DNA from: CAVYWD01 sp963772225
GTDB taxonomy: Bacteria; Myxococcota; Myxococcia; Myxococcales; UBA5297
Assembly (NCBI GenBank): GCA_963772225.1
Contig: CAVYWD010000008.1
Location: forward strand, 1 to 64,000
DNA: 64,000 nucleotides
Direction of reading: 5' to 3'
This document shows, one piece after another, positions 1 through 9,805 of the stretch. The position numbers and the translations under genes are program-made. Position 1 is the stretch's first letter. Each line of letters opens with the position of its first letter. The notes below the pieces were generated by a model. It made no database searches. It worked only from the letters and a program-made list of their open reading frames with translations, and was not told the DNA's origin.

Positions 1-140
1 ACGCAGTTGGGCAATTGCGGGTGGGTCAAGCTGGTCTGGCCAGCGCTTCATCGACACCTCGGCGAACACAAGGTAATACCGACAGAGGGTGTCGGCTCCC
101 CGGACTTTGATGAAGAGCGATGATGTCGAGACAGTCGATG

Positions 141-494
141 CTACGGGCCTCCCCGCTCCCGGACCCGAATGAGCCTCCTGTTGCCGGACAAGTAGATTGT
201 GTCCCCATCGAAACCACTGTACGTGAGCGAACGATCCGCGCCGGTGGGCTGTATCTGATACTCGCCTCGCGCCAATATCTCCCCTGAACGATCGTGGTAG
301 ACGACGCAGTGGAAGGCTTCGCCGACAGAGTCGCAGTCTACCCACGCGCCGCCATCTGCGCCCCCGGCCCAGGTAGCTGACGTGGGCACTGCGCTTGGTC
401 TCGGCGGCGCAACCGTCCGCGTGCTGCATCCCGAGATCCCCATCCACACGGGACCAAGGAACAGCGCGGCGAACCTCACGGCGTGCCGACTCAT
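141..494 (-). CDS. Small lipoprotein, probable immunity protein of the adjacent Rhs toxin tip
   Basis: A 117-residue protein. Its start codon lies in an ATGA overlap with the stop of the upstream Rhs tip, so translation is probably coupled; this is why I place the start at 494 and not further upstream. The N-terminus has a basic residue, a hydrophobic stretch and a lipobox (GISGC), so it should be an outer-membrane or periplasmic lipoprotein. The rest is a small domain with two Cys and the motif FHCVVYHDRSG; I do not recognise the family with certainty. The upstream tip ends in what looks like a papain/NlpC-like hydrolase that would act on peptidoglycan or in the periplasm, so a periplasmic lipoprotein directly behind it is well placed to be the cognate immunity protein. 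That role is inference from position and localisation. Confidence 0.6.
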   Translation of the reverse strand: MSRHAVRFAALFLGPVWMGISGCSTRTVAPPRPSAVPTSATWAGGADGGAWVDCDSVGEAFHCVVYHDRSGEILARGEYQIQPTGADRSLTYSGFDGDTIYLSGNRRLIRVRERGGP

Positions 495-2461
495 TTTGCA
501 CCCCCCTGCTGGACGCGGGGGAAGTCCGACTGAAGCTCTTTGATGTACGAGTTCGGCCGAGGGTCGATCATCCACGGCGTGTCAACTCCGCCAGCTTCGA
601 GCGTGTCCTTCATGAACGTGCCGCAATTGTTGCCTGTGATCCCATAGGGCTTTCGGTTCGGGTCCGCGTTGGCTGCCTTTCGGCCCTCGGCATACTTGAC
701 CATCTTCTCGTAGCTGTCGCTCTTGACATATGCGCCCTCAACCCGCGTGCCGTGGCCCGCCTTCTTGGAGACGGCCGACAGCAACTTCGACATAGACTCC
801 GGGGTTGGCCGTCCATCCTTTCCCATTACAACGTCCGGCACGTCGGCGCGCTGCACGAGCCCCTTCCCCTCGGTGTCATATCGCCCGTACTCGTAGTAGC
901 GGGTCGCGCCATTATTTGCGTTGACGAGCACGATGCCAGCGTGACCGAGCCCCCCAATGCGGCCGACGGGCGTGGAGATCTTGTAGTCCGGGAACACGAC
1001 CGGGATGGCATCGTGCCCGCTTGGATCGACGTACTTGAATGGATTGTCATGCGCATAGCTGTACCGATTCAGCGACGCCGGATTCACGATGTCCCCGTGG
1101 TACGAGTCCGCCGATATGAACCTCCCAATCGCCGGCCAGTACATCCGCGCGCCATAATCGTGGAACCCGGTTCCAGGGTCGTAGACCCGGCCATTGTACT
1201 GGCGGTCCCCCTGGGCAGCGGGGACCGTGTACTGCTCGCCCCACGGCTCGTAGTCGAAGCGGGCTGTGACGACGCCGCTGGAGTCGGTGCGGGCAACGAC
1301 GCTGCCCAGGGCATCCGTGTGATACCACTGGCGCGTGGAAGTGCATGATGAAGGCGCGCCGTCCACGCACCCGTCGACGACGATGAGCTTGTTCCCGAGG
1401 TAGACGAAATCTCGGAGCTTCGTGCCCAGGGGCAAGGTCGACTCGGCCAGCACGCGCCCCGCCGGGTCGTAGTGGTAAAGGGTGGTCTGGCTCGGCCCGA
1501 CCTTCTCGATGCGGTGCCCACGGCCGTCGTAGAAGTAAGTCGTGCCGTCGGACGAGGAAGCGAGGCGGCCGGGAGCGTCCCAGGTGAAGGTCATGGGCGC
1601 GATCACATCTGTGTTGATCGTCGCCGACGCGAGGCGGTTGGAGGAGTCGTAGGTGTAACTACTCGTGTACGACCCGACGGACTTGAGGATTCGATTGCCG
1701 AGCGCGTCGTAGTCGTACACCGCCGTCCCCCAAAGGCTGGGCGCGGTCGTGGTGAGGAGACGGTCGAGCTTGTCGTACGTCATCGTCCGACTGGAGCCCC
1801 TGACGGCATCATTGCCGAAGGAGGTGACGTTGTCCACGCCATCGTAGGCGTAGGCGAGCCCGGTGACCGTGCTGCCAGCGCCGGCCGAAACGTTCTTTGC
1901 CCTGGCCCGATCGTCGAAGGTTACCGTGGTGGCGGTCGATTGTGAGTCACCGTAGGTCATCGACTTGACCTGGCCCGAGGGATGGTATGCGACGTTCTTG
2001 ACGAGAATTGAAGTTCCGGCCGCGATGCTAGCCAGACGGCGTTCGGCAATCCGCTGCAGTAGGGAATCAATCCCGCGCTGCGCTTCGGCGCTGAGTTTGC
2101 TTGCGGCAGACTCAGCCGCTGCGGCTTTCTCTCCAACTGCTACCTCCACCTCAGGCGCCGCAGCCTCCACCTCTTGGATCACCCCGGGTGCAACCACAGC
2201 TTCGCCTCCCAATGCGGTTGTCGCGGCCGCTGCTCCACCACCTCCGTCTGCGGTGCTCGGTCGCGCCGCACAAGTCGTGGTTCGCGCAGCGGTTACGCGA
2301 CCGAATTCCACCCTGCTACCGTCTCCGGGACACCTTAAGGTCTTCGGCCACTCGCAGGAGGAATCGAGTGAATTCGAAGACATCGTAAGCTCGACCTTGG
2401 TGCCCGAGGATTGCGATTCTTGACTGTTGTTCCACCCCTCAGACCGAGGGAGACAATGCAA
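491..2461 (-). CDS. Displaced (orphan) Rhs core fragment with its own C-terminal toxin domain
   Basis: The frame is open from 2461, but only from about 2251 is it Rhs-like; the first ~70 residues are probably not translated. The order is: an Ala/Gly-rich tip linker (about 2040-2251), then an abrupt join at 2035 into Rhs core YD repeats nearly identical to the neighbouring full-length gene, ending with the core motif RFISADSY and DPSGH at about 1020. After the core comes a different toxin domain with GLGHAGIVLVN and GNNCGTF, a His then Cys order as in permuted NlpC/P60 or papain-like hydrolases. There is no signal peptide and no ribosome site at the join, so this looks like an orphan tip that is expressed only after recombination with the full-length gene. 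The hydrolase call is from motif recall. Confidence 0.7.
   Translation of the reverse strand: MHCLPRSEGWNNSQESQSSGTKVELTMSSNSLDSSCEWPKTLRCPGDGSRVEFGRVTAARTTTCAARPSTADGGGGAAAATTALGGEAVVAPGVIQEVEAAAPEVEVAVGEKAAAAESAASKLSAEAQRGIDSLLQRIAERRLASIAAGTSILVKNVAYHPSGQVKSMTYGDSQSTATTVTFDDRARAKNVSAGAGSTVTGLAYAYDGVDNVTSFGNDAVRGSSRTMTYDKLDRLLTTTAPSLWGTAVYDYDALGNRILKSVGSYTSSYTYDSSNRLASATINTDVIAPMTFTWDAPGRLASSSDGTTYFYDGRGHRIEKVGPSQTTLYHYDPAGRVLAESTLPLGTKLRDFVYLGNKLIVVDGCVDGAPSSCTSTRQWYHTDALGSVVARTDSSGVVTARFDYEPWGEQYTVPAAQGDRQYNGRVYDPGTGFHDYGARMYWPAIGRFISADSYHGDIVNPASLNRYSYAHDNPFKYVDPSGHDAIPVVFPDYKISTPVGRIGGLGHAGIVLVNANNGATRYYEYGRYDTEGKGLVQRADVPDVVMGKDGRPTPESMSKLLSAVSKKAGHGTRVEGAYVKSDSYEKMVKYAEGRKAANADPNRKPYGITGNNCGTFMKDTLEAGGVDTPWMIDPRPNSYIKELQSDFPRVQQGGAK
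1018..2035. repeat. Rhs core direct repeat, copy 1 (1 kb)
   Basis: This stretch matches 3393-4403 almost base for base, both coding for the last part of the Rhs core. The match ends abruptly at 2035 (GATGCTAGCCAG shared, then divergent) and fades near 1018 where the two toxin domains begin. It is a substrate for homologous recombination that would swap the C-terminal toxin of the upstream gene. Confidence 0.85.
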
Positions 2462-2769
2462 CTAGGGTTATTGGCGGTCTCGGGTCCCGATACCGACTCG
2501 ATTTCGTCATATCGAAGAGCCCGCGTTTCCCCATCACCACTCATCCGCAGAGCGCTCGTCGTAATGAAGATTGCTGGCGCCCCGGACCCTGGAGGATTCT
2601 CATACAGTCCAATTAGCTCTTCGCCCCCGTCGAGGACCAGCCCAGCGAACTCTGGGGCGGAATCCGCGCCAGCCAAATGCCTGTACCCGGAAACGTGCCC
2701 ACCCTTGGCAAGCACCCGCCATGCCCTCGTTCGAATATCCATTGTCTGCCTCGCTGAGTGCAGCCTCAT
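2316..2769 (-). pseudogene. PH-like small protein, probable immunity protein of the full-length Rhs; single-base frameshift
   Basis: The start ATG overlaps the Rhs stop (ATGA), so this is the gene coupled to the full-length Rhs toxin. The first ~115 residues contain a compact beta-rich domain (ELIGLYENPP ... IFITTSALRM ... YDEIESVSGP) typical of small PH-like proteins that respond to or bind partners. In the present frame the end is nonsense-like and stops at 2335. Removing one A near 2418 restores the expected tail ILGHQGRAYDVFEF ... RFLLRVAEDLK, stopping at 2316. So the gene is either freshly frameshifted or carries a sequencing indel. The immunity role is inferred from position only. Confidence 0.65.
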
Positions 2770-5700
2770 CCGCCGCCGCCCTGCTGGGCAGCCGTCAACG
2801 GAATCGAGATGAATTCATTTGCGCCGTTTGTGGTTGCGCCGTACCTCTCGGTTAGGATCTTCAGCAGTCTCGGATTCGCTAGCGTACCTTCGATATCGAG
2901 TGTCTCCGCACCATGGGACGCCGCCAACCTCTTGAGGGTTTCTACGATTTGAAGCGGGTTCTTGATGCTGCCTTCAATCATGTCGACTCTGACCTTCGCA
3001 ACCTTGTCGGCAATCGAGAAGGTCCCTTCCAGCTTGGACAAGTTTCCTTCGACCCCGAGGTCCGCAGCTGTAAGTGCCCGACTAAACGCCGTCGCGCCCG
3101 CCTCCATCTCCGGCGCCGCTGCCTCTGCTTGTTGAATGAGCTCGGGTGCAACCGCTGCTTCGCCTCCCAGGGCTGTTGTCGCGGCCGCTGCTCCACCACC
3201 TCCTCCTGCTGCCGCAGCTGCTAGTCCAAGGGTTCCGCCGACAACGGCCCCGCCCGCGGCGCCGACACCAACTGCACCCCAAAACCTACCCTCCTTCCAA
3301 CTGTACCCGTGCTGCCAGGCCCAGATAGCGCCGCCAATTCCTCCGGCGGCGCCACCGATGGCCGCCCCGATGCACATCGGGCAATGCCCGCTCGGGTCCG
3401 TGTACTTGCACGGATTGTTCAAGACGTAACTGTACCGGTTCAGCGACATCGGATTCGCGATGTTCCCGCGATACGAGTCCGCGCTGATGAACCTCCCAAT
3501 CGCCGGCCAGTACATTCGTGCGCCATAGTCATGGAACCCTGTCCCCGGATCGTAGACGCGCCCGTTATACTGGCGGTCGCCCTGGACGGCGGGGACCGTG
3601 TACTGCTCGCCCCACGGCTCGTAGTCGAAGCGGGCTGTGACGACGCCGCTGGAGTCGGTGCGGGCGACGACGCTGCCCAGGGCATCCGTGTGATACCACT
3701 GGTGCGTGGAAGTGCATGAGGAAGGCGCACCGTCCACGCACCCGTCGACGACGATGAGCTTGTTCCCGAGGTAGACGAAATCTCGGAGCTTCGTGCCCAG
3801 GGGCAAGGTCGACTCGGCCATCACCCGCCCCGCCGGGTCGTAGTGGTAAAGGGTGGTCTGGCTCGGCCCGACCTTCTCAATGCGGTGGCCCCCACCGTCG
3901 TAGAAGTAAGTTGTGCCGTCGGACGAGGAAGCGAGGCGGCCGGGAGCGTCCCAAGTGAAGGTCATCGGCGCGATCACATCTGTGTTGATCGTCGCCGACG
4001 CGAGGCGGTTGGAGGAGTCGTAGGTGTAGTTGCTCGTGTACGACCCGACGGACTTGAGGATTCGATTGCCGAGCGCGTCGTAGTCGTACACCGCCGTCCC
4101 CCAAAGGCTGGGCGCGGTCGCGGTGAGGAGGCGGTCGAGCTTGTCGTACGTCATCGTCCGACTGGAGCCGCCGATGGCACCATTGCCGAAGGAGGTGACG
4201 TTGTCCACGCCATCGTAGCCATAGGCGAGCGCAAGCGTGCTGCCTGCGCCGGCCGAAACGTTCTTCGCCCTGGCACGATCGTCGAAGGTGACCGTGGTGG
4301 CGGTCGATTGTGAGTCACCGTAGGTCATCGACTTGACCTGGCCCGAGGGATGGTATGCGACGTTCTTGACGAGAATTGAAGTTCCGGCCGCGATGCTAGC
4401 CAGCCGGTCGGCGGCGTCGCACGTCTGCGTCAGTTTGAGCCCGCTCGGATACGTCACCGTGGTCTGGCAGCCACTCGAGTCGTACGTGAAGCCTGTGGAG
4501 AAGGTGTGGCCGCCGAAGACCCAGCTCTCCGACGTCACACGGTACAGCCCGTCGTAGCCATGGGTGATAGTGCCGCCGTTCTTGCTGGAGACGCTGGTAA
4601 CATGGTTCGCGTTGTCGTACGCGAGGGTGACGTCGTCGCCCGTGCTGTACGAGATGCTCTTCGGCCTGCTGAGCGCGTCGTAGCCGTAGTTCGTCACGAC
4701 GCTCCGCGCGTCGGTGACCGTCTTCGGCTGGCCGACCTCATTCACGGTGTACTGGGTCGTGCCGCTCTCGGCGGACGTCTCCGTCAAAAGGAACTGCGTC
4801 ACCGGATCGTACGTCAAGGTGCGATTGCCCTGCGACAAAGGCGCGGTGACGTTCGTCAGCTTCCCGTACGCGTTGTAGGCGTAGTTCCACTGAGCCGAGC
4901 CAGTGCCCGTCGCCATGACGGTGCGGACGAGGCGCGCCTCGTCGGGCGAGCCAAAGGCGGCGAAGCAGTCCACCCTGCTCGTCGTGTCGCCGGAGGCGCG
5001 CTCCTCCTGCGTGGCCACGGAGGGACCGGACGGGCAGGAGCTGCTCGAGCCATATGTGTAGAGCACCCGGCACGCCCCGGTTACGTCGCAGGTGGCATTC
5101 GCGGGCCGATAGGCCTTGCTGTGAACCACCTTCCGACCGAGGCCGTCGAACTGAAACGCGTCCCCGACCTCGCCTCCCGTCGAATCGTAGGGGTAGGAGA
5201 CGAAGGTGGGGCTGCCATTCGCGTCCTTGCTGTAGTCGTACCGCGTGCTGGTGAGGACACCTACGGAGTCGCTCGTGGCGGTCGTGCGCCCGAGGCCGTC
5301 GAGCGTTGTTGTCTTGTTGTAGCTGCCCTTGGTCAGCGTGACGGTGGAGCCGTCGCTGGAGTAGCTGTATCCCGTTGTCGGGTTCAGAGGCGGGGTCACG
5401 AGCGTCACGCGCCCGATCGCGTCGTAGTTGTACGACGTCTTGTTGCCGTTGCCGTCCGTTCGAGACTGCAGCCAACCCTCCCAGTACGCTGTCTGGCTGA
5501 CCGAGTAGACCGAATTGAAGTTGAGTCCGGTCGGGATGCCGTAGGTGTACCCGGTTAGCGACAGCGTCACCGTCTGGCCGTTCATCGCCGTCGAGACGTT
5601 CGCGAGGTTCCCATCCGTGCCGAAGCTGAACGACGTCTTCACTCCGGTCAGCGTCTGGGTGTCACGTGAATAGTGCGGCCCGTTGTAGGTCCACGCATTG

Positions 5701-7347
5701 TCGAAGCAATTGTTGCTGCCGTTCACGCAGACGTGCTGCTTGGTCGGGAGGCCGCGGACGAGGTTGAGCCGAGTCGCCCCGTCGGAGTCCAAGGGTGCAT
5801 ACTGAAAGGCCCAGGTTGTCGTGCGGCTCTGCTGGCCCGTCTCGCTGACAGACTGGGGCTGCCCGTAGGCATCGTACTGTTGGTAGGACGTGGAGTAGCT
5901 GATTCCGTCGCGAGTAATGGTCCGCTGTGTGACCTGGGCAGGGCGGATGGAGGTGTCGATAAGGGGCTGGGCTCCAGCGCATACCGAGTAGCCGGGCGCG
6001 GAGAGCATCGAATTGGCGACGGCTGGCCCCGGGGTCCAGGTCTGAGAGGTGACTTCGGTGCCGCTTCCGCGCGACACTTGCTGCGTGAGGCCGATTTGCC
6101 ACACGTTCCCTGCGCTCGATGCCCCGAACCCGAACATCGTGTAGACGTCATTCTTGCCGTCGGGACGCGTGACAGTGGTCGTGTCCATTCCGCTGGACGG
6201 GCGGGCGTAGGCGTACTGCCAGCTTCCGAGCGTGGCCCCACCCCGATCTTTCACCGTCCGCGTTGCCACTACCGCTAATGGCACTGTGAAGCCGGAAATG
6301 CCGTAGTAGAATGGAACAGTCTTGTAGGTGTACGAAAGCGATCCGCCGCGAGGATAGGTCAGCGTGCTGAGGGCGAACTGGTTCGCCGCTACGGAAGCGG
6401 TGGTCGCGTAGGCGTACGTGTAGGAAGGACCGGCGGGAGGCGTCACCTTGGTGAGGAATCGCCGCGGGGCAATAGTGCCGCCTCCTGGTGTCGCGTACGA
6501 CGTGTAGCCATACTGATAGGTTGCGCCGTTCGCCGTCATCGAGGTTAGGCGTCGGCCGTCCGTGCCCGTGGCGTAGGAGAACGTGATCGATCGGTTGTAG
6601 GAGTCGGTAATGGACGAGATGGCCCCGTTGCCATTGGGCGTGACGTAGGTGATCTGGATTTGATTGCCGTAGCGATCGACGATGCGGCTCACCGGCCAGA
6701 CCGGAGTTGTCGCGTTGAATGCCGTCCCGGCACCGTAGAACCACGAGTTCGCAGACGCGAGCTCGTAGCGGACGCCACTCGTCGACCACACGCAGGCGCC
6801 GCCGCCCGTCACCGAGGCGCAGCTCCGCTGCATGACCCAGTAGTCGCGCGAGATGAACAGGCCCGGGGTCGAGGTCGAGGGATAGAACACGCGCGCCGAA
6901 CCGTCGGGCAGTTCGAAGACGGGGTAGTCCGCTGAGCACGGGCTCGAGGGCTGGCCGGACGCGTTGGGGTTCTTCAGGCGGCCCATGTGGAAGGTCCAGC
7001 CGTAACCGAGGACCGATCCGTCCTCTTCGGCCAAGAGGGACGCGGTGCTCGTGTCATCGGTACGGCCCCAGATCTTGCTCGAGTAGGAGCGGACGATGGC
7101 GAGGTCAAGTCCGGCTTTCCCGGGCAGCACCATGTCCGTCTGCACGATCGTGACGTTGCCCGAGAAGGGATTCCTCCTTCTCGTCCGCGACCGCGTCGTA
7201 GAACTCGCGGTGCTCCGTCTCCGTGTACCGGAAGAAGGGGTCGAACACGTCCGACTGGGCACCATGCGCGACGCCTGAAACGGTCTGCAGCAGGATCACA
7301 GCAGCTGCGAGCCCCACAAGTCGGCGCGCAGCATGACTCCAATTCAT
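2766..7347 (-). CDS. Full-length secreted Rhs/YD-repeat protein with C-terminal toxin; one frameshift near 7173
   Basis: About 1500 residues of RHS/YD repeats form the expected cocoon-like shell, ending at the conserved core (RFISADSYRG ... YTDPSGH) near 3390. The variable tip holds a Gly/Ala-rich segment, possibly membrane-inserting, then a ~100-residue domain with VDMIEGSIKNP and LDIEGTLANPRLLK that I cannot assign. The open frame formally begins at 7265 with a non-Rhs sequence. The real start is 7347, where another frame encodes a signal peptide (basic N-terminus, LVGLAAAVILLQTVSG, then Ala-rich cleavage site) followed by FDPFFRYTETEHREFYDA. One extra G at 7173-7174 separates this from NPFSGNVTIVQTDM. 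A Sec signal on an Rhs protein with no T6SS gene nearby suggests export by another route. Confidence 0.85.
3393..4403. repeat. Rhs core direct repeat, copy 2 (1 kb)
   Basis: This is the copy inside the full-length Rhs gene, in the same orientation as 1018-2035. A second short shared stretch (about 3110-3215 against 2150-2250) encodes the Ala/Gly-rich tip linker, showing that the displaced module was built from at least two Rhs tips. Confidence 0.85.
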
Positions 7348-7445
7348 TGAGTACCTCTCCTCATCAAGAGCGAATGCGTTTCAATATAGGCTAAAATGCA
7401 CACCCGTTCAGTCCATAACGCCCGAGGATCTCGGGGAACCTCGGG

Positions 7446-8117
7446 CTAGTGCGCCAAGAAGATATTGTCGATGTACGCGGTTCCGGAAAACGAGCCCATG
7501 TCGAGGCTAAGATAGATGCCGACGTAGCTCGCGTCGATTGCTTGGTTGAAAGTACCAGTAATTTTGCTCCAAGATCCAGGCGTGGTGTAGAGCGTTGAAC
7601 TGGAGACCCAAGCTCCTGTTGTCGGATTCCACGCCATGGCAACGACCCAGCCAGAGAAGGTGTCCGAATAGAAATCAAACGTCATCGAGAAGTTCTGCAA
7701 CGGATAGGTGCTTCCGCTAGACGAGCAAAGCTGGGTGCCGACTTCTGCGAAAGACCCGTTGAACGACACCTTGAGCGAGTGCGAACCCGAAGTTGCTCGA
7801 TCCGTACTTGACTGGACTGAAGTCACGCCGTTGGAGCCTGACTGGATGGGATCCAACATAGCCGCCCAGGGAGCTGCTGAGCCCGACTCGAAACTCCAGG
7901 AAGCGCAGGTGCCGCAGACCGTGACACCCGAACAGGCGCAGCTACCGCTTCCGCCGGGGCAATTGCCGCTGGTCTTTATGGCGGTCAAGTGCCCGGCGCT
8001 ATCGTAGGTGAACGTGACGCTATTGCTGGAGCTGTCTCCGCGCGCGACGGACGCCGCGGCCGACACTGTGAAGAGAAGCAGAAGGAGTGCAACCCGGGAT
8101 GCAGCGCGGTTCGTCAT
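7446..8117 (-). CDS. Secreted protein with Rhs-like stub and carbohydrate-binding-like beta-sandwich
   Basis: I place the start at 8117 because GGAGGAACA precedes that ATG; an in-frame ATG at 8135 has no such site. The product has 223 residues: signal peptide (VALLLLLFTVSAAASVARG), a single YD-like motif (VTFTYDSAGHLTAIK), a Cys-rich linker (CSGVTVCGTC), then about 150 residues with WSFESGSAAPW and YIDNIFLAH. Such WSFE ... YIDNI patterns are typical of CBM-like jelly-roll modules that bind glycans. It lies upstream of the Rhs gene on the same strand with about 100 bp between, so it could be its operon partner. Function beyond secretion and probable ligand binding is not known. Confidence 0.6.
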   Translation of the reverse strand: MTNRAASRVALLLLLFTVSAAASVARGDSSSNSVTFTYDSAGHLTAIKTSGNCPGGSGSCACSGVTVCGTCASWSFESGSAAPWAAMLDPIQSGSNGVTSVQSSTDRATSGSHSLKVSFNGSFAEVGTQLCSSSGSTYPLQNFSMTFDFYSDTFSGWVVAMAWNPTTGAWVSSSTLYTTPGSWSKITGTFNQAIDASYVGIYLSLDMGSFSGTAYIDNIFLAH

Positions 8118-8169
8118 TGTTCCTCCAAAAAGCAAATCGTCATTAATCTGTTCTAGGCGGTTCTAGGCG

Positions 8170-9651
8170 CAATGCCAGTCATTTAAGCCTTCCCCCGGCG
8201 TGACGCTGGACGACCGTGATTCCTGGCATAATTGCTCATCTTGATTTTGACATGCCTTGGGTAGCGCCGCTGGGTTCTGCGCTCGGGCAGAATCAGGAGG
8301 CGAAGGTCTCGCTCCATGCTCGCGAGCCGGCGCGGAAGGGCCCCGGGGGCGGTGGCCCACGAGGCGAGGCAGAAGTTCCGGATGAGTTGCACTGAATGGA
8401 GGAAGCTAATCCTACGAGGGTCGAGCCCGGCGTCGTGCGCTACGCGAGCCATCTCGACTCGGACGAGGTTGTAGGCGATGGCGACTCCGGCGATTTCCTG
8501 TCGAATGCCTCGAGGTGTCTTGCTTCGAAGGGCCTCCTCGCGTTCGAGCAGGTGCGTTTTGAGCTCGTCGTACGCGATCTCGAGCTCCCAGCGTTCGTGG
8601 TACAGGGCGCCGATTTCCTTCGCGGGATATTTCTCGGAGTCCAGCAGGGAGGTGACGACCTTGGTCGGCCGATAGCCTTTCACTTGGAACGAGACCATGC
8701 GCGCGACCAGCTTGGCGGGGAGCGACGGGTGCTTCTTGATGAGTGCCGGGGAGGGCTCGAACTCGACAAGCTCATCCCCTTTACCAAGCTGCTTGAGCGT
8801 CCGCCAGGTCAACTTGCTGCTGAACCGGATCATCCAATGACGCTCGCCCTGGGGAGCGGGTTGCCCCAACAAATGGAAGAGCCAGAACGAGACATAACCT
8901 CGGTCGAGGATGGTGAGCGACTGGGCCGGGACCTGTGCCCAAAGAGCTTCAGCCACGGAGAGCTCTCCGTCATGGTAGCCGCCGACACTCATTGCCGTGA
9001 GTACGTGCGAGGTGAGCGCCATCAGCGCAACAACCCGCACCTGCGGGTAGCCCGACGTCGAGCGAGCGGAACCGGGTCGACCGAACTCTCTCTCATTCTC
9101 CTCGGTGTCGGGCACGCGCAGGCACGTCCCATCGGCGCCAAAGAGCTGCAGGCCGTGCCATCTTTCCTTGTCCGCTTCTTGACGGCCCCACGCCTCGCCA
9201 GTGAGCTCGAAGAGCCTTTGAACCGCTTCGACCCCCAGTCTTTCTCGAGCAGGAGGAATCGCGCTGTTCGCGACGCCCGCCCCCGTTTGTCCCTTGGGCA
9301 ACGCAAGGTCGAGATGCTCGACAACCTCAGCAATGGAGCGGTCGCGGAACAATCCCATGCCGATGACCATCCAGAGCGCTTTGTCGATCGGCAGCTTTCG
9401 ACGGCGCATGGTGGCGAAGCCGTCAGCGAGCTTGAGGGCCTCCTCCAGCCACTCCGGCTTAATGTTTTTGGCGAGCGCCGAGAAGGCCGCCGGGACAAAG
9501 GCTGCTACTTGCTCAAATGCGGAACTGAAGGATGGCACGCGAACGCTCCAAGCGAAGGAGCGGCCAGTATGCCAATCCAAATGCGCCCGCACAAGGGGGG
9601 CGAAATCCCGCAGCAATTTCGATCTCTTAGCCTTCTATCAGACTGGCATTG
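8170..9651 (-). mobile_element. IS4-family insertion sequence, complete
   Basis: The ends carry an 11-bp perfect inverted repeat, CAATGCCAGTC at 8170-8180 and its complement at 9641-9651, with weaker similarity inward. They are flanked by the 10-bp direct repeat GTTCTAGGCG (8160-8169 and 9652-9661), consistent with an IS4-type target duplication. The element sits about 50 bp upstream of the start of the secreted protein at 8117 and may have separated that gene from its promoter. Confidence 0.85.
8183..9616 (-). CDS. IS4-family transposase
   Basis: A 477-residue DDE transposase that fills the insertion sequence. The N-terminal region has the IS4 pattern FATMRRRKLPIDKALWMVIG. The catalytic core shows the first Asp in LFGADGTCLRVPD, the second in LTILDRGYVS and the Glu in YHERWELEIAYDELK, matching the Y-(2)-R-(3)-E-(6)-K signature of IS4 transposases. 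It looks intact and both ends are present, so the element could still be active. Confidence 0.9.
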   Translation of the reverse strand: MLRDFAPLVRAHLDWHTGRSFAWSVRVPSFSSAFEQVAAFVPAAFSALAKNIKPEWLEEALKLADGFATMRRRKLPIDKALWMVIGMGLFRDRSIAEVVEHLDLALPKGQTGAGVANSAIPPARERLGVEAVQRLFELTGEAWGRQEADKERWHGLQLFGADGTCLRVPDTEENEREFGRPGSARSTSGYPQVRVVALMALTSHVLTAMSVGGYHDGELSVAEALWAQVPAQSLTILDRGYVSFWLFHLLGQPAPQGERHWMIRFSSKLTWRTLKQLGKGDELVEFEPSPALIKKHPSLPAKLVARMVSFQVKGYRPTKVVTSLLDSEKYPAKEIGALYHERWELEIAYDELKTHLLEREEALRSKTPRGIRQEIAGVAIAYNLVRVEMARVAHDAGLDPRRISFLHSVQLIRNFCLASWATAPGALPRRLASMERDLRLLILPERRTQRRYPRHVKIKMSNYARNHGRPASRRGKA

Positions 9652-9805
9652 GTTCTAGGCGTGGCTAGGCGTGGCTAGGTCCTGACCAGCGGGAGCAATG
9701 CGGGCGGGCGGGACGCATAGGACGGTTTGATGCGTAGGCGCCAAGAACGCGAGTGCCCTCCCCGGGACCATCCGAAATCAGAGTCAGGAGGCGAAGGTGC
9801 GTGCT

